10,242 bases of DNA from Planoprotostelium fungivorum (Eukaryota > Evosea > Variosea > Cavosteliida > Cavosteliaceae). The notes below the pieces were generated by a model. That model was given only the letters and a program-made list of their open reading frames with translations, did no database searches and was not told the DNA's origin. The translations under genes and the position numbers were made by a program. The stretch's first letter is position 1, and the number at the start of each line of letters is the position of its first letter. Positions 1 to 7,244 of the stretch are shown piece after piece. Location: assembly GCA_003024175.1 (NCBI GenBank), contig MDYQ01000196.1, forward strand, positions 64,001 to 74,242. Reading direction: 5' to 3'.

Positions 1-2034
1 TAGACGGATCTTTTTCTTTTTTCTTCTTGATGACGATGTTGGTCGGCAGTGGTCTCGCAATGCGGACTCTCTGAAATTTCGGACTATTGTCTTCAGATTC
101 CTCTACAACGGTCACGTGACTCACCCTCCCAAGGAGAGAGAGCCTCTGGCGTGACAGCTCTGGCAGTTGAAATGGTTTTCGTCTCCACCGTGAGGTAACT
201 TCTTCAACGTCTGCACGGAAGAGCAACTCATGCAGTTCATTTGATAATTGCAAGGCAGCAGATCGAGAGGCTGACACTCCACCAGATCCAGATAGCCCAC
301 GATCTTACTGTTCTCGTGCATGGCCTCTGTTTCCCGCCTCTCAGAACGATTTGAAATTCGAATACGCACCGGAACGGAAGACTGCCGTGTGAGCAGCGCT
401 GCACTTTTGACATTCCTGACCGAAAGAGAAAGGAGAACCACCGTTCGAATGCTCCGGTGACAAACTACAACCAGTCAACGACCTCCTATGACGTCACGTG
501 ACGTCACCTGATCTGGACCTGCGTACGGCATCTGGCGCATTGTAGAACGATGTTGATCACTGTACATTCCACCAGGCCCACGTTGACCATGTTCAATTCG
601 GTGAAATAAATCTGTAGGTGTCACAATCGATCTACAATTCAATTGTAGATCTCACCTGTGTACCACGATGAGCTGTACTGCTGCCAAATTTAGCATCGGG
701 GGTAGACTCTTCCTCTTCTGATGTCGCGTCACACGTCATCCATCTACAACGACCACTCACCCTCTTCGAGAGAGGCTTCCAGCTCCAGTAGCAGAGCTTC
801 CTCTTCTTCTTTCTTTCTCTTTATCTCAGCCGCTATCTTTGCATCTTCCTTTGCTCTATCCGCCAATTTGTCTCGATTCAAAAATTGAAATCCCGCCCTC
901 TCCAATTCGAAGTTGGTGGTCATCTACAACGGTCTATTTCCATTCGAATAAGACCCTCTCACCTCTTTGCTGACCATCAGCTTCTCTAAATTGGTGTTGA
1001 GCCATCGTGTCAGTCCGACCAACATGGGTCGATTTACGTATGCATTCGCCGCCCTCATCCTCACTTCGTTCGATATGTGGCTGAAAAAGGATGAAAAATC
1101 GCCAAACTACAACGAGCCTTACTCTCTGATCTTCTCTGGTATGTCTTCGTTTAAGACGCTGATCTCGCAAGGAGCTTTTGGATAAGTTTCCTGAAATGAT
1201 TAAGAGGAGGAGGAGAGGTTTTAGCTTACGGGTATCAGTATCTCTACGTGTATCCGTTGTATGTCGTAAGGAAAGTCTGGATCAGATGGCTTCATCTTGA
1301 ACGTGATACGAATCGGACTGGCACCGCTGGGAGGATGAGCATCATCATCATTGGTGATCGTCATCGTAAAGGAGATCACCTCTCGCACTGGAAGTCTTCC
1401 GGATATTTTCGAGAGAATTGTTCGAGTTCTTCTTGGAATGGTAACGCCTTCTTTGTACTCTTCTATGGAATGACGTCACGAGAAATGGATGATGGTGGTG
1501 TCATTGTGAGGGCTCACCTTCTTGATATCTCTCTTGATCGCCTTCTCAGCTTTGCTCTTCTTGTTCTGATTCTCTGCCAGATGGACTTTGCATTTCTGTC
1601 CCTTGAATTGGAGCTCGCTCAACTTTTCCATACATTCTTTCGCTGCCTTTGGATTCAATGCTGCACCTGGGGTGTTCTGGTTGATGTTAAGAGAATGAAG
1701 TATACCAGATAGATGATATACCTCTGATGAGGGTGCACGCGTGACGTGTATCCATCCTTTTCCTGTCGATTTTGGGCCGTAATAGAAGATACCTGCGTTG
1801 ATTCTGTAGACAGTCACGTGATTTGATGTGATGCAGTTTGGCTCACACAGAGAAAGATGCACCAAGTGTCGCTGAACAAGTCTCTTGTAGATCGTTCTTG
1901 GTCAAGAGGGAGTGCAGGTCTTCAAAATGGAAGTATGTGAATGGTGCAGTCTTTGGCTTCTGTTCTTGTGGTTTCTTCTGTTCCTTAATATTCACGGTTT
2001 GTGTCGGTGGGACAGCTGTGATGGGAGAGCTCAT
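1..2034 (-). CDS. RRM-like/RWD/CHY-type zinc-finger family protein, spliced, C-terminus beyond window
   Basis: Hand-spliced exons (plus coordinates, in transcription order): 1847-2034, 1518-1803, 1380-1462, 1230-1326, 1123-1190, 963-1080, 761-923, 656-717, 508-611, 370-464, 125-326, 1-68. All joins keep one frame and give about 511 residues with no stop. Residues about 30-150 look RRM-like (KGWIHVTR resembling RNP1, then an AKECMEKLSELQ helix). Residues about 165-275 read as an RWD domain (DPDFPYDI, then YPKAP at 221-225). Residues 281-335 are a Lys/Glu-rich probable coiled coil. CxxC pairs follow at about 380/383, 408/411, 453/456 and 476/479, around a GYLDL...DLLPC segment. From family knowledge, this order matches fungal proteins that end in a CHY zinc finger; that finger would lie left of base 1 and is not seen. 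The molecular role is unknown to me; RNA- or ubiquitin-linked work is only inference from RRM/RWD. A possible extra in-frame intron at 1677-1721 (45 nt) would shorten an RRM loop and shift later residue numbers by 15. The last acceptor was set at base 69, because CAG at 71 gives a less family-like reading. Confidence 0.85.
465..507 (-). repeat. 43-nt intron with a perfect 18-nt palindrome at its 5' splice site
   Basis: The intron joins the exons carrying the first two CxxC pairs. Bases 489-506 read TGACGTCACGTGACGTCA, which equals its own reverse complement, and start one base inside the intron. The palindrome contains two CRE-like TGACGTCA cores and a CACGTG centre. It could fold over the donor site in the RNA or be bound by bZIP or bHLH factors in the DNA; neither is shown. 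Confidence 0.8.
612..655 (-). repeat. 44-nt intron filled by an 11-bp inverted repeat
   Basis: Bases 629-639 (GATCTACAATT) and 641-651 (AATTGTAGATC) are perfect inverted repeats with a single base between them. They lie near the donor of a 44-nt intron, so more than half the intron is palindrome. In RNA, a one-base loop means that only the outer part of the stem could pair stably. Confidence 0.8.
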
Positions 2035-2425
2035 GTTGTTGTTGCGTGTCCTGATGTTGTGTGTTTTGTGGAGGCCACTAATCCCGAGCCTCCGAGGCAC
2101 ATTTCCGAGATGGGAATGCTCAGACTGACAACCATGCACGTCAACAGAGTCACATGACTTACCTACTCTTCTGTACGTGCACCTGACGAGGAGGTCAACA
2201 ATCATACGGCGAGAATCTCATCCTGCGTTCGACAGCGTACGCTGACATCCTTTGAGGTTGAACGTCAGCAGCTAGACGGTCACCAATGCAACAGCAAGTT
2301 GCAGTGCTGTGTAGTCTTTTCAAAAGAGAAGATGAAACAAGTGTTACAGTGAATCTTCAGCACAGTTCGGAGAAACCGGATCATGTTCGGAAAAATACGG
2401 ACACGCACATCAAAGGCAGCACAAA
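2035..2425. promoter_or_regulatory. Shared upstream region of two divergent genes
   Basis: About 390 bases separate the start codons of the RWD/CHY gene (minus) and the THEM6-like gene (plus). The space must hold both leaders and a bidirectional or back-to-back promoter. It contains the leader intron of the minus gene and two ATGs upstream of the plus gene (2286 and 2383). I see no clear TATA box. A GTCACATGAC motif at about 2149-2158 falls in the leader intron. Confidence 0.5.
2125..2162 (-). other. Probable 5' UTR intron of the RWD/CHY gene
   Basis: On the minus strand this 38-nt segment starts GTAAGT and ends GTCAG. If it is removed, the exon just upstream ends in an in-frame TAG, so translation cannot continue across it from above. 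This supports the ATG at 2034 as the start and makes this a leader intron. An unspliced reading from an ATG at 2205 stays open into the same frame, so a longer N-terminus is not formally excluded. Confidence 0.55.
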
Positions 2426-2429
2426 ATGA
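2286..2429 (+). other. Upstream ORF overlapping the THEM6-like start (ATGA)
   Basis: An ATG at 2286 opens a 47-codon frame whose TGA at 2427-2429 overlaps the main ATG at 2426-2428. A second ATG at 2383 opens another frame that runs past the main start. If transcription begins upstream of these, the main start would need leaky scanning or reinitiation. If the transcript starts after 2383, they are irrelevant. The transcript start is unknown. Confidence 0.35.
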
Positions 2430-3348
2430 GCGTCATACCACAGACATTCTCCCTCGTCAAGAACATCTTGCTGAATGTATTGTCTCGACCTCTTTTGAGT
2501 TCGACAGTGATAGCATTTCTGGCGCTGCATTGGAAATCTCTTCCCCTCGCTTACCACTTGAGATTTGCCGTGCTCATCTTGAGGTGACGAGTCTTATCCG
2601 ACCTCCATTAATCACCTTCGCAGATGGAGACTGTCCTCTAAAAGACCCAAACCCGATCTCCTGACAGAAGGAACCGTCCATCGTGACCGCCTGCTGTTAG
2701 ACGATCTAGATTTCAATCTTCACATGAACAACAGCACATATAACAAGCACGGCGACTTCGCTCGTGTGGGACTTTTCCTCAGCTCTGGCCTACACCAAGT
2801 GAGTCATCCACCGCGTTCTCGTGCATGCTGCACGTCCATCGTCTCATCTGATTTACGAAAGGTCATTCGCAAGAGAGGTTGGTGGTATGCCAACGGTGGA
2901 GTATATTTCTCCTTCAGAAGAGAGATCAAACCCTTCTCTCTGTGGACCATCCACTCGAAATTACACAGGTGAATATCGTGCGAGGAGGTGATGATGTTGA
3001 TCGTCATCAGCTACGACACCAAATGGCTCTTCTTCGAGCACAAGTACGAAGTCGATGGTCAAGTGGCCGCAGTCGGCTTCTCAAAGTTTGTCATTAAGAC
3101 GAGAGACAGGAAAGATGTGGCTCCGTTGGATGTCTTAAAGGCGTTGATCGACTCGGATCCCTCTTCTTCTCTCTCGCTGACAAAGGTGAGAGACGATTGA
3201 TCATCAGCATCACGTCATCATGAACGTGTGTAAGAAGACATCAAATGATGGATGGTAGATGTTGGAGAGACCACCCAATTGGAGTGGATCGCAGTTTGGT
3301 GCTGACCTCCTAAACATCGAGAAGAGCCTCAACACGAAACTAGAATAA
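2426..3348 (+). CDS. THEM6-like hot-dog thioesterase-family membrane protein
   Basis: Five hand-spliced exons (2426-2583, 2624-2798, 2862-2968, 3011-3185, 3259-3348) give 234 residues, close to the roughly 210 of animal THEM6. Introns are 40, 63, 42 and 73 nt, all GT..AG. Residues about 7-50 are hydrophobic, suggesting a membrane anchor. Residues 79-100 carry the family signature: DDLDFNLHMNNSTY, then GDFAR. This corresponds to the Asp/His-Met-Asn-Asn motif of 4HBT-type hot-dog folds. GG at 123-124, RREIKPF at 130-136 and a DTKWLFFEHKY strand at 149-159 fit the rest of the fold. The family is presumed to act on acyl thioesters, but substrates are poorly defined and activity is not proven by sequence. 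The second intron has an unusual AAAG acceptor (2861); a later in-frame acceptor at 2873 is possible. The final short exon is the least certain part. The ATG at 2426 is the first in frame. Confidence 0.83.
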
Positions 3349-3349
3349 A
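3344..3349 (+). terminator. AATAAA poly(A) signal overlapping the stop codon
   Basis: AATAAA at 3344-3349 contains the TAA stop (3346-3348) of the THEM6-like gene. The signal supports the choice of last exon. The overlap implies a very short 3' UTR if cleavage follows 15-30 bases later. Confidence 0.55.
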
Positions 3350-3434
3350 TCAGAATCAATCTTTGTAACGAATTCATCCGGAGAAGGCTCAGTATATTGT
3401 TAGTTATCGCAGGTGGTAGTTGCAACGTCGACAG

Positions 3435-3482
3435 GTGGATTAACACATTGATTGATTGAAATCTCCTTTCTTCTGGATTCAG
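3435..3482 (+). other. Possible leader intron before the 81-residue ORF
   Basis: The 48-nt segment begins GTGGAT after ACAG and ends in a pyrimidine-rich tract with TTCAG. It would lie in the 5' UTR of the small ORF starting at 3587. The upstream exon has no in-frame ATG, so it would not change the protein. Confidence 0.35.
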
Positions 3483-3586
3483 GATTTTTCTCAACTCCAA
3501 ATTCCGCTTCACGGAAGGGTCGGAAAAGCAACCGACGTTCGCATCATCAGAAAACAAAAGACAGATCAAAAGCACACAGACCAGAG

Positions 3587-3832
3587 ATGACGGAACCGGA
3601 TGATGTTACCGTGTCCTCCTTTCAAACGATCAGTAGGGTCACTCACACAGTCCGGCATGTTGGGAGAGTCCAAATGCTGGGGTGGCAGGCGAAGCCTTCA
3701 CAGGCGCCGATCATCGTGCGGAAGAGAGAGGAAGAGATGCTGAGGGACAGAGAGAATGTAAGGAGGATCGTGACGGGAGGATCTTGGATAGAGGAGATGG
3801 AGTATGACATCAGAGAGAAATGTATGACCTAG
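3587..3832 (+). CDS. Hypothetical small protein, 81 residues
   Basis: An uninterrupted ATG-to-TAG frame starts MTEPDDVTVSS. The N-terminal half is mixed; residues about 46-63 (IIVRKREEEMLRDRENVR) form a charged, probably helical stretch; the end is acidic and basic mixed (IEEMEYDIREK). There is no signal peptide, membrane segment or motif I know. Third positions are GC-rich, like nearby coding exons. The frame stays open upstream to at least 3452 but without an earlier ATG. ATAAAG at 3930 and AATAAG at 3956 could be its poly(A) signals. It could be a small real gene, the last exon of a longer one, or chance. Confidence 0.45.
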   Translation: MTEPDDVTVSSFQTISRVTHTVRHVGRVQMLGWQAKPSQAPIIVRKREEEMLRDRENVRRIVTGGSWIEEMEYDIREKCMT

Positions 3833-4060
3833 AGAGGCTTTTGAAGACGCACCACCAGAGTAGACTAGAGATTCAAATGAGAACCAAAGACACAAGATCG
3901 GAGTACTCGGCTGTCCCCGTTGTATATACATAAAGATTGAATCGAAAGTAGAGACAATAAGTGCTCTTGTGGTCTTGATGATATGACGACGACCAGTCAC
4001 AGTCTTCACTGAGAGTTCAGAAACGTAAGAGTGACATTCTTCTAATCGTCGATTCCTGAT
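3833..4060 (+). other. Noncoding stretch with possible poly(A) signals
   Basis: About 230 bases follow the 81-residue ORF. I see only ATAAAG (3930-3935) and AATAAG (3956-3961), usable as weak poly(A) signals, and no supported reading frame on either strand. Confidence 0.4.
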
Positions 4061-4128
4061 GCTGCCCTCTCAATATAATAGAATCTGCCCAGGTCAGCCC
4101 AGTCCTCGCTGGACCAGCCGGCTGCGTT

Positions 4129-4167
4129 GCCGATATAAGACAGCACCTGCCTGCTCTGTTTATCGGC
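4129..4167 (+). promoter_or_regulatory. GCCGATA...TATCGGC inverted repeat upstream of array copy 1
   Basis: GCCGATA (4129-4135) and TATCGGC (4161-4167) are perfect 7-bp inverted repeats. A nested ACAG/CTGT pair would extend the stem in RNA. The left arm runs into a TATAAG. The same arms recur upstream of copy 2 at a similar distance from the start codon, which argues for a shared regulatory element. A 10-nt palindrome, CAGCCGGCTG, lies just before it (4115-4124). Confidence 0.55.
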
Positions 4168-4278
4168 GTGACAGAAGAGCTATTTCAGACCTGTTTCTGC
4201 CGCGTCTGACACCACATAGGATCAAATGTGAACGACAGATGAAGTCGGCCGCCGCCTCTCACATGCCCACAGATGTTA

Positions 4279-4321
4279 GTCACGTGACCCGGACGCTGCG
4301 CTTGCACGTTAACTAACGAGG
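4279..4321 (+). promoter_or_regulatory. CACGTG palindrome and 17-nt shared motif before array copy 1
   Basis: GTCACGTGAC at 4279-4288 is a perfect palindrome with an E-box core. CACGTTAACTAACGAGG at 4305-4321 is the reverse complement, with one mismatch in 17, of a motif before copy 3. The CTAAC inside could alternatively be a branch point of a leader intron, with several AG acceptors following before the ATG at 4374. Confidence 0.45.
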
Positions 4322-4373
4322 GATCTCCAGGAGAGATTGCTTGTGTCACAGGATCATAATCAACACCAGAGAA

Positions 4374-5705
4374 ATGTACAAGGCTGCTTTCCTCCTCTTG
4401 GCCATCTTTGCCCTCGCATCCGCTCAGCTGCTCTCAGCCACCTCGACTCAGACTGTAACAGCTGGAAACTCGGCCAACTTCAAGTTGGGTGGAACCCTCG
4501 CAGGTCTAACGGCCGTCCTTCCCAGCGTGGACATCACGTCCAATGTCTCCGGATCCATCACCGTCACGCTGACCGTCAGCGCCGTGGACTCCATCTTGAA
4601 CTCTGCCGGTGCCGTCGGTTTCTCTGGAGGCCTCAACTTGAACGCAAACAACGCGGGTGTCTTTGCTGATGCCTCGTTCGCATCCTCCCTCTCTGGTATC
4701 TTCGGCTCCATCTCGAACGCCCTCTTGACCGGATTATCTCTGTCAGTCAAGTGCAACGGACCCGCCACCATCACCATCTCTGGCTCTTTCGGTGCCCTCG
4801 CCGCCAGCGGACAAGTCGGTCTCTTCGTGGCCACCACTGATTACACCACCACCACCACCACATCTGGAGGATCCAGCACCACTACCACCGGAAGTGCTCA
4901 AGTCTACGGAGCCGTCCCCTACAGCATCTCTGCCGGAGGACAGACTTACACCTACACCCTGAATGTCCCCGCATCCGGAAACCTCAACAACATCGTCATT
5001 AAGCCGTTCACTCCCGCCAAGGCCGCCTCTTCCAACAACGGAGGCACCGCCGCCTCTACCGGAAGTGGATCTTTCTCCACCGCTGCCTTCATCCCCGTCG
5101 CCCTCGGCTACGACTTCAACCTGCAGGGAGGACAGCAGTACGCCTTTGGAAACAACATCCAGGTGACACCCACCGCTTCATCTGGTTCCGCCGCCGGCAC
5201 TCTCAACGTCAAGTTCAACGGACTCTTGACTGGCTCCAGCGGCAGCGGAGCAGACACGACCGCCTCTCAGCCACCCAACAACGGTGCCAAGAGCAACCTC
5301 TTCCTCAGTGGTTCGTATCAGTTCACCGGCAGCAGCAACACGAACAACGTCATCCAATTCTCCGCTCCCGCCAGCAGCAGCGCCACCCTCTTCACCAACG
5401 TCACACTCAACGGAGCCGCCTCTCAAGCTTCTTCCGTCAGCGTTGCCGCGGCCGGTGAGGCCGTCGCCGCCAAGAAGGTCGCCCTCTCTTGGTTCAAATC
5501 CACCGCAGCCGGTGCCGCCGCAACGGGCTCAGCTTGGGTCAAGGTCGCCTCGACTTCCACTTACGATGCCAGTGCTGGTCTGAAGGTGTATGCTACGGTC
5601 AGCAGCTACTCTCAGTGGACCGTCGCTGCTGATGGTGCCGCCAACGGGTTGCAGTATGCTCTCGGCACTCTGTTGATGTGTGCCCTGTTAGTCCTCTCTT
5701 TCTAA
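4374..5705 (+). CDS. Array copy 1: secreted, probably GPI-anchored Ser/Thr/Ala-rich protein
   Basis: Intronless frame of 443 residues. Residues 1-17 are a classic signal peptide (MYKAAFLLLAIFALASA, cut before Q18). The mature protein is Ser/Thr/Ala/Gly/Asn-rich with many short alternating beta-like segments and only one cysteine before the tail. An early part contains DITSNVSGSITVTL with an N-glycosylation site; a threonine-rich linker (TTDYTTTTTT) lies near residue 155. A highly conserved core (FIPVALGYDFNLQGG at 239-253) is followed by a second beta-rich part and a GLKVYATVSSYSQWTVA module near the C-terminus. The last 18 residues are hydrophobic with no charged end, behind small residues DGAANG, as in GPI signals. 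The likely place is the cell surface or a matrix; adhesion or coat function is inference only. The start is the first ATG after the leader; frame extension above it uses no ATG. Codons are strongly C-ending, suggesting high expression. I recognise no named family. Confidence 0.88.
   Translation: MYKAAFLLLAIFALASAQLLSATSTQTVTAGNSANFKLGGTLAGLTAVLPSVDITSNVSGSITVTLTVSAVDSILNSAGAVGFSGGLNLNANNAGVFADASFASSLSGIFGSISNALLTGLSLSVKCNGPATITISGSFGALAASGQVGLFVATTDYTTTTTTSGGSSTTTTGSAQVYGAVPYSISAGGQTYTYTLNVPASGNLNNIVIKPFTPAKAASSNNGGTAASTGSGSFSTAAFIPVALGYDFNLQGGQQYAFGNNIQVTPTASSGSAAGTLNVKFNGLLTGSSGSGADTTASQPPNNGAKSNLFLSGSYQFTGSSNTNNVIQFSAPASSSATLFTNVTLNGAASQASSVSVAAAGEAVAAKKVALSWFKSTAAGAAATGSAWVKVASTSTYDASAGLKVYATVSSYSQWTVAADGAANGLQYALGTLLMCALLVLSF
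4844..4862 (+). repeat. CAC/ACC trinucleotide run in the copy 1 linker
   Basis: Six repeats of CAC encode a run of threonines in the linker. Such a tract is prone to length change between strains. Copy 2 has serine-rich codons without this run at the same place. Confidence 0.7.
5087..5171 (+). repeat. 85-nt tract identical to array copy 2
   Basis: Every base from 5087 to 5171 equals 7976-8060, including all silent positions of 28 codons (residues 239-266). The bases on both sides differ at many positions. This is a repeat within coding sequence. Confidence 0.95.
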
Positions 5706-5711
5706 GGATCG

Positions 5712-5717
5712 ATAAAT
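5712..5717 (+). terminator. Possible poly(A) signal of copy 1
   Basis: ATAAAT within GATAAATTG, seven bases after the TAA stop. It is a weak variant of AATAAA but sits at the same place as the clear AATAAA after copy 2. Confidence 0.4.
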
Positions 5718-7017
5718 TGTAAAGCATGGAGTCTATGTTCTTTATTGTGAAAGATGTGGAGTGGTTCGATGTTGAGAAGGTTGATCATCACGACGACTCG
5801 TCATGATGAAGAGATGATGTTCAGGACGAGAAGACCTGATGATGATCTCTCGTGTGATGATCACAATCAGAAAAGCACACATTGACGATACTTCACAGAT
5901 GATGTGATCTCTCTTCTGCTGATCGATTTGATCAGACCAGATGAAAATGATGCCACTCGGATGTGATGATCGTCAACGACATGGTGGATTGATGTACCGC
6001 GAGCTGTGCTGTGAAGAATAAATCAGCGCAGACCAGTTGTATGGGAGATTGGTGGTCCACACATTTACGACGGTGATCTACTCGCGCTGATGAAGGTCGA
6101 GGATGAAGGTCTAAACTGCCGTTCGGAGATGGAAGTGGACAAGGATAGAATCCATTGTACGACGTCGTACTGCTTTCGGCATCAGAACAGATTGCAAGCG
6201 AGTAAGGCTCTTCTGTCGTGGCCTGTGCATCATTTCAGAATGAGTTGGAGAGCCATTACGCAACAAGATACTCAAGTGTGAAAGGTGAACATTGCACCTA
6301 ATAGGTGCTGGTGGAGGTGTATGGTGGTCCATGACCTAACATACATTACCAGAAAGGTGACGTAACCCATCAGTGCTCTGCACGCTGAAGTCGTTTTCTG
6401 TTCCTCTTCCAGCACCGATTGTTGGGTGTGCTATAATCTTTAGACCTAGCATCAGATTACGACTAATTCGTCACAGATCTTCTCTCTTCTATTGCTATTC
6501 CAGTGTCCACAACACATTAACGGAAGACGGATGTTTTATGTGCCCGACGCTGTTAATGAACTTTCCCTCTCACATTCGAATGAAAGAGGGACCGACCTAC
6601 ACATGAGACGAAGGATGCGACGTCGATTTGTGGGATGTATTCATACGAGCAAAGCTTGACCCAGATGGTAGGAACCTATTCCGCCTACATACCTTCCTCG
6701 ACCTTGTGCTTTTTTCCCTCACCCATGTGATTCATCAACCTCTAAAGACCTGTGGCAGCTGCCCACGACCACAGGAACCGATTCCGCAGCATCCACCGGC
6801 ACGTGACCTTTTAGGCCATTTCTCCATCGACACACAGATCCGAATCCCTACCCATGTCTCTCAATTCCCCCTATCATAGACTTATCCACGAGATCCACAA
6901 CATAAACTCATCCAGGCAACAACACGCTTCCATAGGGCCTGAAGAATAGGGAAGCAGACACAGAGGTCTATGATACCATCCAATGCAATATAGACAACGA
7001 GAGTGATGATCGGCTCA
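5718..7017. other. Spacer between array copies 1 and 2, no supported gene
   Basis: About 1.3 kb. The first 250 bases (to about 5970) are dense in GATGATG and CATCA steps, giving many short imperfect inverted repeats such as the one around 5787-5806. A perfect 14-nt palindrome GTACGACGTCGTAC lies at 6157-6170. A 63-codon ATG frame at 6090-6281 has no signal peptide, motif or homologous copy in the next spacer, and other frames here lack an ATG start. I saw no tRNA B box, no terminal repeats and no transposase-like frame. Confidence 0.6.
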
Positions 7018-7051
7018 GCCGATAAAGAAATACTCCCTCTATAATATCGGC
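7018..7051 (+). promoter_or_regulatory. GCCGATA...TATCGGC inverted repeat upstream of array copy 2
   Basis: GCCGATA (7018-7024) and TATCGGC (7045-7051) are the same arms as before copy 1, with a shorter and otherwise different spacer. Both left arms are followed by AAGA within two bases, and both right arms by G. A GATAAG motif follows at about 7056-7061. It lies about 195-225 bases before the ATG of copy 2. Confidence 0.55.
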
Positions 7052-7227
7052 GCAAGATAAGAGTACAGGCGTGGGCTATCTGGCATCTCAACAAACAAAG
7101 CATCAAATGTCGGCACATTCGACGTCTCAAAATTCCTTTTCATGACGGAAGAGGTGCCACAACCGTAGCCGTCGCGGTTGCTACCGCATGGATGACGAAT
7201 GCGCAATTTGGCTCGTCAGCCACTTAT

Positions 7228-7238
7228 TTTCAGGCAGC
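7228..7238 (+). promoter_or_regulatory. Leader element TTTCAGGCAGC, probable 3' splice site of a 5' UTR intron (copy 2)
   Basis: TTTCAG|GCAGC is pyrimidine-rich and matches exactly the bases 9775-9785 before copy 3. If it is an acceptor, the in-frame ATG at 7188 falls within an intron, which supports the start at 7245. The matching donor is not clear to me. Confidence 0.5.
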
Positions 7239-7244
7239 GCCACA

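Noticed and set aside
3210-3575. Minus-strand frame of 121 codons
   Set aside because: It lies opposite the last intron and exon of the THEM6-like gene and has no domain or signal; it is taken as an antisense shadow.
3698-4009. Minus-strand frame of 103 codons
   Set aside because: It overlaps the 81-residue ORF and its 3' region, shows no recognisable motif and has no splice support.
4129-4215. H/ACA-type small RNA made of the 4129-4167 hairpin plus a second weak hairpin
   Set aside because: An AGAAGA box-like hinge is present, but the second stem is short and no ACA sits at the right place. Recurrence of the arms before copy 2 fits a DNA site better.
6090-6281. 63-codon plus-strand ORF in the first spacer
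   Set aside because: It is short, without a motif, with no counterpart in the other spacer and no clear poly(A) signal nearby.
7188-7244. Earlier in-frame ATG for array copy 2
   Set aside because: It would put 19 residues before the signal peptide, and it lies upstream of the conserved TTTCAG acceptor-like element shared with copy 3.
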